Assembly: GCA_016932145.1 (NCBI GenBank)
Contig: JAFGDI010000348.1
Coordinates: forward strand, 1-6,646
DNA: 6,646 nt
Source: Sedimentisphaerales bacterium
GTDB taxonomy: Bacteria > Planctomycetota > Phycisphaerae > Sedimentisphaerales > SM23-30
Reading direction: 5' to 3'
The notes below the pieces were generated by a model that was not told the DNA's origin, did no database searches, and saw nothing but the letters and a program-made list of their open reading frames with translations. The position numbers and the translations under genes are program-made. Below, in pieces: positions 1-5,938 of this stretch. The stretch's first letter is position 1. Every line of letters starts with the position of its first letter.

Positions 1-283
1 AGGCATTATAATGACAGGCCCGCTGCCAGAGCGGCAGGTCACGACGCAAAGCACAGAGCTTGCGTGCCTGAGCGGTCAGGCGTAACTTCTGCCGGAAATT
101 CTCAATAAAACCCTGATTAGCCCGGGCATCCAGGTCAACGCTGCGTCTCTGACTCTTGATAAGCTCCAGAGCCAGCATAACTCGCCGCCCGCCTCGTGTG
201 CCGGTGCAGTCAAGCGGCAGATCAGGCAGATCACCTGAATAATGGCCTGAGCGTTCCCAAATTGTCTTAATTAACCTGAACAT
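1..283 (-). CDS. Unrecognised basic protein, N-terminal 94 residues only; possible partner of the adjacent ECF sigma factor
   Basis: A frame open from an ATG at 283 down to the left window edge encodes 94 residues, beginning MFRLIKTIWERSGHYSGDLP, with no stop, so the gene is truncated by the window. The start follows a modest ribosome-binding sequence (GGCAGGTAAGAAA then ATG). It lies 33 bp after the sigma-factor stop on the same strand, so the two are very probably co-transcribed. The visible part is rich in Arg, Lys and Leu, with long amphipathic-helix character at about residues 33-85. It shows no signal peptide, no membrane segment and no HxxxCxxC zinc-binding anti-sigma motif. Cysteines are scattered (C26, C77, C91). 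I do not recognise a family. Genes directly after ECF sigma factors are often anti-sigma factors or membrane-anchored regulators, and a membrane segment may follow beyond the edge, but that is inference from position only. Confidence 0.7.
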   Translation of the reverse strand, partial: MFRLIKTIWERSGHYSGDLPDLPLDCTGTRGGRRVMLALELIKSQRRSVDLDARANQGFIENFRQKLRLTAQARKLCALRRDLPLWQRACHYNA

Positions 284-316
284 TTTCTTACCTGCCTGTC
301 GAAACAAGGCTACGCA

Positions 317-868
317 TTAGTCTTCCATTATCTCTGCGAGCATTATTATCGCTCTGCGTCGATAAACCCTTGCTGATTCAACTGTTATCCCCAGAACTTC
401 CGCTACCTGACTATATGTCATCTCTCCTAAATCTCTGAGCATTACCACCTGCTGCAAACTATCTGGCAGCATGACAAGGCTTTGCCTTAGCTGATCCAGA
501 AGATACTGCATGTCAAGATCAGAATCCTGCACAGTATAGCTCTCTGGCTTGAACCGCTGCAATTCATCACTTAACTTCTTACTATTTCGCCGCTTACGAA
601 GAATGTCAATTGCAGCATTCGTCCCGGTTCTCAGTAAATAAGCTCTGACTTTGGCTTTTTCCGGAACTGAATTTATACCTGCCAGCTTGAGAAATGTCTC
701 TTGATAGGCATCACAAACATCGCTTTCATTGCCTAATACCCGCCAGAGAACCTGGACCAATATCTGCCCATGCTTTGCCATCGCAGTCAATACCCAACGC
801 TGGTCAGCGGCAACTTCCGCAGTCTCAGGCAGGGTTAGCATCAATTCTATGGACAAAGCCTTGTTCAT
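317..868 (-). CDS. ECF-type (sigma-70 family, group 4) RNA polymerase sigma factor
   Basis: This 183-residue protein has the two-domain layout and length of an extracytoplasmic-function sigma factor, which directs RNA polymerase to a small regulon in response to a signal. Region sigma2 spans about residues 32-96: LGNESDVCDAYQETFLKLA matches the core-binding and -10 recognition helices, and the AAIDILRKRRN helix closes the domain. A linker at about 97-122 follows. Region sigma4 spans about 125-180: LPDSLQQVVMLRDLGEMTY, then a helix-turn-helix (SQVAEVLGITVESARVYRRR) that reads the -35 element. There is no sigma1.1, sigma3 or C-terminal extension. The ATG at 868 is preceded by AAGGAT at close spacing, and the sigma2 homology begins well after it. 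The gene probably forms a two-gene unit with the open frame ending at 283. A palindrome with a GGAACC half about 50 bp upstream suggests autoregulation. The family is certain; the signal and regulon cannot be read here. Confidence 0.93.
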   Translation of the reverse strand: MNKALSIELMLTLPETAEVAADQRWVLTAMAKHGQILVQVLWRVLGNESDVCDAYQETFLKLAGINSVPEKAKVRAYLLRTGTNAAIDILRKRRNSKKLSDELQRFKPESYTVQDSDLDMQYLLDQLRQSLVMLPDSLQQVVMLRDLGEMTYSQVAEVLGITVESARVYRRRAIIMLAEIMED

Positions 869-877
869 GGCATCCTT

Positions 878-891
878 CAGCTTAAAAGCTG
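878..891. repeat. Short palindrome (6-bp arms, 2-bp centre) just upstream of the sigma-factor ribosome-binding site
   Basis: CAGCTT-AA-AAGCTG is a perfect inverted repeat directly 5' of the AAGGAT ribosome-binding sequence of the sigma gene, in the presumed leader. As RNA it could form only a five-pair stem with a UUAA loop. As DNA it could be a small operator overlapping the transcription start. Short palindromes of this size also arise by chance, so no function is assigned. Confidence 0.35.
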
Positions 892-896
892 TACAC

Positions 897-930
897 TGTT
901 ATTACTGAATAATTTATCGGTTCCGGAACC
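897..930 (-). promoter_or_regulatory. Candidate ECF-type promoter / operator for the sigma-factor gene, centred on a 12-bp perfect palindrome
   Basis: Positions 919-930 are the perfect palindrome GGTTCCGGAACC. With a single unpaired base (A931) it extends to TTATC (914-918) pairing with GATAA (932-936). Read on the minus strand, its second half is GGAACC (924-919), which resembles the GGAAC-type -35 elements recognised by many ECF sigma factors. With 16-bp spacing the hexamer ATAACA (902-897) falls in the -10 position, which would start transcription near 890 and give a leader of about 22 nt before the ATG at 868. That geometry suits an autoregulated ECF promoter. The dyad symmetry would equally fit a dimeric repressor operator. 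The palindrome itself is directly visible; the promoter reading is inference. Confidence 0.45.
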
Positions 931-1034
931 AGATAATAAAAAATATATAATCTATTCTATTATAAGTAACCACCTTGGTCAGAAAAAGCCTTTTTTTTAA
1001 CTTCTCCACATATAAGACGAGCCAAAAGATGATT

Positions 1035-1069
1035 TGTTAACAAAAAAAAAGATTTTTTGTAAATTAACA
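1035..1069. repeat. Imperfect A/T-rich inverted repeat (two-part stem)
   Basis: TGTTAA (1035-1040) pairs with TTAACA (1064-1069), and the inner arm CAAAAAA (1041-1047) pairs with TTTTTTG (1053-1059) around a five-base loop (AAAGA), with four extra bases (TAAA, 1060-1063) on one side. The stem has only three G:C pairs in total, so it is weak as RNA, and no T-run follows on either strand. It could be a cruciform or bend-prone element, or simply a product of the A/T-rich composition. Confidence 0.3.
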
Positions 1070-1167
1070 GACACTGCTGAATATTGTTCACAACAACACA
1101 GAAAAAGTACGCCTTCCAAGTTTCAGCCGACCATCCTTGCAAACATTACAATTTGTTAAGCTGCTAT

Positions 1168-1208
1168 AAAAAAAATGCGGACATAACAAAAAAGGTGTTA
1201 TGTCCGCA
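1168..1208 (-). terminator. Intrinsic (Rho-independent) terminator of the rhaT-isomerase-glycosidase unit
   Basis: A perfect 12-bp inverted repeat is made of TGCGGACATAAC (1176-1187) and GTTATGTCCGCA (1197-1208) around a nine-base loop. On the minus strand the hairpin is followed immediately by eight T's (1175-1168), the classic intrinsic terminator layout. No T-run follows on the plus strand, so the element acts in one direction. It sits about 90 bp after the glycosidase stop codon at 1300-1302. It therefore isolates the sugar operon from the sigma-factor unit. Confidence 0.92.
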
Positions 1209-1299
1209 AATCGTTTAGCAGGTCAATAAGTTATCACTGTCCACGGTTACACGAAGGGTTGTAAATGTTCTACATTACTCTTCAGAACCACTGTCAAAA

Positions 1300-4200
1300 T
1301 CAATCAGAAGCAGAAGGGTATAGATCTATACTAATGGTATCTGGTGTAAATGGCTCGATACGGACGGTATTTATGCCGGGTGTGACAAATTGGGATATAT
1401 CCTTACGGAGGGGCTCTCCGATACAGCCGCCAATATAAATGCCATTAACTGTAATTCGGGCGGCAGCTTCCGGGGCAATACCTGCCATCTGCAAAACAAC
1501 ACGCTTTTCGCCAGCAGCTATAGCAGTTGGACAATCAAATTCGCCATTATAAACCGTTGCTTTTTCAACAGGACTGACAGTAAGATTGCGATTATCAAGG
1601 CGGCCCCAGGGGCTATTTCCATAAACAGCAAAAGCAAGTGCCTCCTGCCAGCTCGAATCATCAAAGCCAACAGTATGCCAGCTAGCCTGCCTGTGACTTG
1701 TTGCCTTCCAGCTAGAATCAACTGCAACTGTCTGTATTGAACCATTATCAAATGCTAAAATAAAATTACCGATCAGCCCGGCTGGACTGGGCTCATTAGT
1801 GGTATTTTCAACTGAGATAGCAATTGTGTTAACGCCGGGTACCAAAGCGTCAGATATATCCAACTGCGACAATTTACGCCAATCAGCCAAAGAACTATCA
1901 TCTACAGCTACAGCCTTGCCATTAACATACAACGCCATAGCATTATCGGCCGTACCCACAAATTCGGCACTGACAACCGCACATTCAGCAGGAATCGTAA
2001 ATGTTTTACGGAAGCAGACCGTACCGGCAGGCGCAGATGAACCCGGCTGACTGCCATTATCACACCAGCACCAGGAGCAGTTTTTAATCCTATCGGCCAG
2101 TGAAATATCAGTTGCAACTAACTCGATATCAGTCTTCTCCATTGGAAGGGCCTTAATTGCCAGAGAACCAACAGGCCTGACCGAACCGGTACCGATAAGC
2201 TGCGGCAGATGACGCTGCTCTGGGGCAAATACCAGCAGAGTTGTCTGCAAAGGTGCCAGAGGCAATACCAATTCCACCTTATCGCCAGAGCGTGTAAATG
2301 GAATAGTATTTATCTCGGCCGACATCGGGTCCCAGCACTCCGGGAAACCATCAGCAGTAATTTGCAGTTTGAAGTTACGCACACCACCATCAATATTCTG
2401 GTTACAGATAAAAAATACATCACGGTCATCTTTAACCCGATGCAGAACATGCAGCCAATCATCAGTTGTGCCAGCCAGTACCTTTAAGGTCGGGTCAAGC
2501 CTGGCATCTTCACTGAGAACCTGCCGGATCTGCTGTGCGGTGGGACTGGCCGGCAGCAGATAACTGCGGCCACCTGCGGCATTAACCTTACATACAGCCA
2601 GTGAAGGAGCAGCATCGCCCCAGATAGCCGTATTCAAAGCAATTATATCATTCTGACCTTTATCCAGATCTGTTGCACCACTGGGCAGAAAGTCATAACC
2701 TATAACAATACCGCCATTATCGAAGAAAGACCTGGCTTTTGCCAGAGTGGCCGCGGGAATATATTCGACCGGAGGAACGATCAGCACCCGGTATTTTTCA
2801 TTATAAAGGTTCAACCGCCCGGCAGCGATCCGGGTATCATTCTCAAATACATCATATGGCATCCAGTCGCAATCATAGAGTGAATCTTGCAGAGCCTCAC
2901 TTATCTGCTCTGGCCGAACCGCTTTTCCTACATGAACACTATTGCCCACAAAAAGCAATGCCACCGGGCAGACATGCCTGCCGCCAGTAAGCATAGCACT
3001 GAGCCTGCTGGTATAGTCAGCATAAACCCGATATAGCGGCCAGCGAGGTTCATTACCGTTATTATAAAAATATGGCGGACAATCTGTATCATGCGGCGAA
3101 CGAGGATTAAATGAATGGGGTATGTGAAAGTTAATACCACTTACCTGCATATGATTGGTCCACCATTTCATCTCAGGATAGGTCAGATCCTGACCACGGG
3201 CACCAAAAATCTCAACCATTGCTATATCGTCTGGCTTGCCATAAACATGACTGATCGAACTGCCCAGCTTAGGAGTCTGCCAGGTGGCATAATCATTTCT
3301 ATTGCGATCACCCATTATAAACTGGGCAAAGACCGCATCTATTGCCCCCATATCTGAATATTTCTGCAACTGGAACATATTACCGGCACAAACACGAGGA
3401 TGCAGATACAGACCGCTATGCTCAAGGAAATGACCAATTGAGCGAACCTTATGCTCATGACACCACCGGGTAATACCGCCAAAAAGGGTTTTACCCCAGG
3501 CTTCAGCAAAAGCATCCTGATATTGATAACGCGCGGCTGCCTGCTGTTCATCGGTCAGGGCAAACTTCCAGGCAACCAAAGCCTTTTTCCAATCTACGCC
3601 CCGAGCCTTGAGCATAGGAATTACCTCTGTACCCCAATCGCCTTCTGTTTCCGGCTCATCATAAAAGAATCCGGGAATAACCGTGCCAAAATCATCTTGA
3701 AAATGGTCATAATGCGGCTGATATACTGTAGCGATCAGCCAATCGACTGCTTCCTTACTGGCACCATCAACCAAAATACGATGCCCTTTGCTATAATCCC
3801 AGGTAAAGAACATTATCTGCCACAATCCATCTGGTGCCTGCCAGGTAAAAGAGCTGTCCTGTACCTTCCCGGTAAGATCTATTAGCGTATCGCCCTGTAC
3901 CCTCTGGCTATCAGTCACCTTACCGGCCAGTACCGCAATAAGCCTGTCACTATTTACCGGGTGAACAACGGTTTTACCTCCCTGAACTTCCAGGGCCTCA
4001 GTCTGCATATATTTACTGCCATACTTCTGTGGCACTTTACCGCCAACTTCTCCACTGGGCCACCATTTTTCGTCGAAGATCCACATTTTGAGCTTATTTT
4101 TTTTGGCCGCCTCCAGGCATATCCCCAGGTCGCGATACCAGCCCTCACCCAGCCAGTCATTATGCGGTCGCGATTCGGCGGTAAAACAGCCATTACCCCC

Positions 4201-4410
4201 CTGGGCTACCTTAGCAACATATTCTTCCAGTAACTCACTGCTCTCGTCACCATGCAGCCAGAAAAGCGGCCCGGTAAGCGACCTTGCTTCATGAGGCAGA
4301 TTAATAAAGCGGTCCTGTAGGTTTTCCAGCGATTCTGCTGAGCTGATACTTAAAACGGAAAATAGAAATAGTACAAATCCGCTACACAAGAAAGTATTAT
4401 TTTTTATCAT
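1300..4410 (-). CDS. Exported GH106-type glycoside hydrolase (probable alpha-L-rhamnosidase)
   Basis: This 1036-residue protein probably removes terminal alpha-L-rhamnose (or a related deoxyhexose) from polysaccharide outside the cytoplasm. Residues 1-25 form a Sec signal peptide (basic start, hydrophobic core at about 7-22, likely cleavage after SISSA); no lipobox is in a usable position. Residues 40-475 read as the GH106-like catalytic barrel: EARSLTGPLFWLHGD, DEKWWPSGE, GFFYDEPETEG (D251, E252), GHFLEHSG (E330), MVEIFGARGQ (E400) and WWTNHMQVSGINFHIPHSF. Residues 480-730 fit the glutamine-amidotransferase-like and beta domains that follow the barrel in such enzymes. About 775-935 is a jelly-roll domain (FRKTF, LYVNGK, DWRKLSQLDIS, NTIAISVEN), and 950-1035 is a second beta-sandwich (ITVNGIYIGG, PGINTVRIE). 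The ATG at 4410 has a good AAGGAA eight bases upstream. It is the last gene of the rhaT-isomerase unit, 79 bp after the isomerase. Family-level assignment is good; exact GH106 membership and sugar specificity are inferred, helped by rhaT. Confidence 0.8.
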   Translation of the reverse strand: MIKNNTFLCSGFVLFLFSVLSISSAESLENLQDRFINLPHEARSLTGPLFWLHGDESSELLEEYVAKVAQGGNGCFTAESRPHNDWLGEGWYRDLGICLEAAKKNKLKMWIFDEKWWPSGEVGGKVPQKYGSKYMQTEALEVQGGKTVVHPVNSDRLIAVLAGKVTDSQRVQGDTLIDLTGKVQDSSFTWQAPDGLWQIMFFTWDYSKGHRILVDGASKEAVDWLIATVYQPHYDHFQDDFGTVIPGFFYDEPETEGDWGTEVIPMLKARGVDWKKALVAWKFALTDEQQAAARYQYQDAFAEAWGKTLFGGITRWCHEHKVRSIGHFLEHSGLYLHPRVCAGNMFQLQKYSDMGAIDAVFAQFIMGDRNRNDYATWQTPKLGSSISHVYGKPDDIAMVEIFGARGQDLTYPEMKWWTNHMQVSGINFHIPHSFNPRSPHDTDCPPYFYNNGNEPRWPLYRVYADYTSRLSAMLTGGRHVCPVALLFVGNSVHVGKAVRPEQISEALQDSLYDCDWMPYDVFENDTRIAAGRLNLYNEKYRVLIVPPVEYIPAATLAKARSFFDNGGIVIGYDFLPSGATDLDKGQNDIIALNTAIWGDAAPSLAVCKVNAAGGRSYLLPASPTAQQIRQVLSEDARLDPTLKVLAGTTDDWLHVLHRVKDDRDVFFICNQNIDGGVRNFKLQITADGFPECWDPMSAEINTIPFTRSGDKVELVLPLAPLQTTLLVFAPEQRHLPQLIGTGSVRPVGSLAIKALPMEKTDIELVATDISLADRIKNCSWCWCDNGSQPGSSAPAGTVCFRKTFTIPAECAVVSAEFVGTADNAMALYVNGKAVAVDDSSLADWRKLSQLDISDALVPGVNTIAISVENTTNEPSPAGLIGNFILAFDNGSIQTVAVDSSWKATSHRQASWHTVGFDDSSWQEALAFAVYGNSPWGRLDNRNLTVSPVEKATVYNGEFDCPTAIAAGEKRVVLQMAGIAPEAAARITVNGIYIGGCIGEPLRKDISQFVTPGINTVRIEPFTPDTISIDLYPSASD

Positions 4411-4473
4411 TTGTCATTTCCTTATCTAATTTACGGTTAATGGATATTTTAGTATTACAATAATTATACGCAC

Positions 4474-4509
4474 AAAGTATGAATTATTATCAGCAAATCT
4501 GCATACTTT
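4474..4509 (-). repeat. 8-bp inverted repeat straddling the isomerase stop codon
   Basis: AAAGTATG (4474-4481) and CATACTTT (4502-4509) are perfect inverted copies separated by 20 bp that include the isomerase stop codon. In mRNA this would be a weak stem with two G:C pairs and a large loop, with no T-run after it, so it is not a convincing terminator. It could modulate mRNA stability or translation between the isomerase and the glycosidase, but chance is a realistic alternative. Confidence 0.3.
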
Positions 4510-5914
4510 CGATTTTGAGCAATCTGGCCAGTTTGTGGATCTTATCTGCTATGTGGCCGACACCAATAGCACAATGATGCGCCGGACCGGCCATTGACCA
4601 GCTATTAATAAAATCTTTTGCTGATATATTGAATTTATATCTGCTGTTTGTATTACCTATCTGCAAAGTCGGGCCGGGCACGCAAGAGCCCTGAGCAAGC
4701 AGCAATTTCACTTTGCCCTGACCGTCCTGCACTACACTTAAAATGGTCACCGGGCCATGCCGAACTGTCATCTGAATAGACAGGCCATTACCTGGCTTAC
4801 CATGAAATAATGGCAACGGAACCAGCCCTACCGGCCCCTCTGCTATCGCAAGATGAGCCGGGCCATCATGACCCAGCATGACAATATCATCGTTGTAATC
4901 GACAGCATAAAACTCAGAAAAAGAACCGCCGGCACCAAAAGCATCGACTATTTTCATAGCCTGAACATTTTTAACTTCGCATTCGCCGGCAACAGGTATA
5001 TTGCGGCCGGTCAGCAGGGTATTGCCGGCTATGAGACTGGTAACAATATTCTCATATTCATTACCTCCTGTTCCCTCGTAATAGTATGCCATAGAGCCCA
5101 GATCATACTCTGCTACCAGCTCGTCCAGAGCACAGGATGTCTGGGCCGCCCGTTCAAGTTCGACCCTCTGACATTCCTCTGATACCAGAAATCTCTCTGA
5201 AAACTCTCTCATTTTCCTCTTTATCTGATCCAGTGTTACCCGCTGGCGAAATTCATGCAGCTTACACATCTCGACTAACTCAAAATGGCTGCCAAAGACT
5301 GATGACTGCTGGGTAAGATCACTATACACATCGAGCATACCACAGTAATAATGCCCCAGTATTCCTACCCGATTATCAGCCATTACCTGCCTGACCTTAG
5401 CGGCATCGACCCAATTGTATATTTCTTCCCAGACGCCTTCCTGCTGCATATAGCCGGTCACCAGATGATAATCTATGCCTGCCCGGCTAAATACGCAAGC
5501 TATCTCAGGTACCGAGCAGCTCTGACAATTCGCCAGCCATTGACCTGTCATTTTACCCCTGTCTGCCAGGGCATTAAATGCTTCATAATCTATCGCCGCT
5601 ACCGGCTGAATATTTAAGACAATAACTGGTACATTAGCCTTTTGCACCACCGGCAGAACCGTAGATGATAAGGCATAAGTTGAAATATAGAGGAAGATGA
5701 TCTCAACCTGCTTAACTTTGAATAATTCGGCTGCTCCGGCGGCTTTAGATGGATTATCTATCATCCCGGCATTAACAACTTCAACCGAGTGATCGGCTAT
5801 CTTAGCCGCTATCTGGTCCTGATACGCCATCAGTGTGTCGTGCAGCCCTTCAAACTGACCCCAATAAGTGTCAAGCCCAATACCAAACAAACCTACTTTT
5901 ATACTTGCTTTCAT
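4490..5914 (-). CDS. AraA/FucI-superfamily sugar isomerase (L-arabinose/L-fucose isomerase-like), probably acting on L-rhamnose or another deoxysugar
   Basis: A cytoplasmic aldose-ketose isomerase of 474 residues, slightly shorter than typical AraA (about 500). The N-terminal Rossmann-like domain (about 1-165) opens with KVGLFGIGLDTYWGQF and contains a VEIIFLYISTYALSS strand-loop. The middle domain (about 166-300) has VGILGHYYCGMLDVYSD, where AraA carries its GxxNMxxVxVTD-type segment. The C-terminal half holds the likely Mn2+-binding and catalytic residues in AraA order: E311 (VAGECE, like AEGD), E334 (GGSFSEFY), H349 (MLGHDGP) and H446/H447 (WSMAGPAHH, like LAGGAHH). The active site therefore appears intact. 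The ATG at 5914 follows AGGTAAAAGGTAA, 24 bp after the rhaT stop, implying co-transcription. Adjacency to rhaT and an alpha-L-rhamnosidase-like gene suggests a role in rhamnose use, although classical rhamnose isomerase (RhaA) is a different family. Activity on L-fucose, L-arabinose or mixed substrates is possible. Superfamily is near certain; substrate is not. Confidence 0.85.
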   Translation of the reverse strand: MKASIKVGLFGIGLDTYWGQFEGLHDTLMAYQDQIAAKIADHSVEVVNAGMIDNPSKAAGAAELFKVKQVEIIFLYISTYALSSTVLPVVQKANVPVIVLNIQPVAAIDYEAFNALADRGKMTGQWLANCQSCSVPEIACVFSRAGIDYHLVTGYMQQEGVWEEIYNWVDAAKVRQVMADNRVGILGHYYCGMLDVYSDLTQQSSVFGSHFELVEMCKLHEFRQRVTLDQIKRKMREFSERFLVSEECQRVELERAAQTSCALDELVAEYDLGSMAYYYEGTGGNEYENIVTSLIAGNTLLTGRNIPVAGECEVKNVQAMKIVDAFGAGGSFSEFYAVDYNDDIVMLGHDGPAHLAIAEGPVGLVPLPLFHGKPGNGLSIQMTVRHGPVTILSVVQDGQGKVKLLLAQGSCVPGPTLQIGNTNSRYKFNISAKDFINSWSMAGPAHHCAIGVGHIADKIHKLARLLKIESMQIC

Positions 5915-5938
5915 TTACCTTTTACCTGTTCATTATGC

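Larger units (their letters stand above)
869..1167. other. A/T-rich intergenic region without a convincing gene
   Basis: This stretch separates the terminator of the upstream operon from the sigma-factor gene. It is markedly richer in A/T than its neighbours, with homopolymer runs of eight T's at 991-998 and nine A's at 1042-1050. Short frames exist, including a 60-codon TTG-started one at 960-1142 on the minus strand. Their low-complexity Lys/Phe/Leu composition and poor starts do not look like protein. An imperfect A/T hairpin lies at 1035-1069 and a palindrome at 919-930. I see no tRNA, no recognisable riboswitch and no mobile-element ends. Confidence 0.6.

Noticed and set aside
981..998. 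Possible terminator around AAAAAGCCTTTTTTTT
   Set aside because: The arms are only A/T pairs with at most a two-base turn, which cannot form a stable RNA hairpin, and no gene ends just before it.
960..1142. 60-codon minus-strand frame starting with TTG in the intergenic region
   Set aside because: Low-complexity A/T-driven composition and a TTG start with no ribosome-binding sequence at proper spacing. It ends within the A/T-rich spacer and resembles no protein I know.
1390..1740. 116-codon plus-strand frame
   Set aside because: Antisense to the C-terminal beta-sandwich region of the glycosidase; no supporting start signal or recognisable domain.
3451..3885. 144-codon plus-strand frame
   Set aside because: It lies entirely antisense to the GH106-like gene, whose protein shows continuous domain homology. 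The antisense translation has no recognisable domain.
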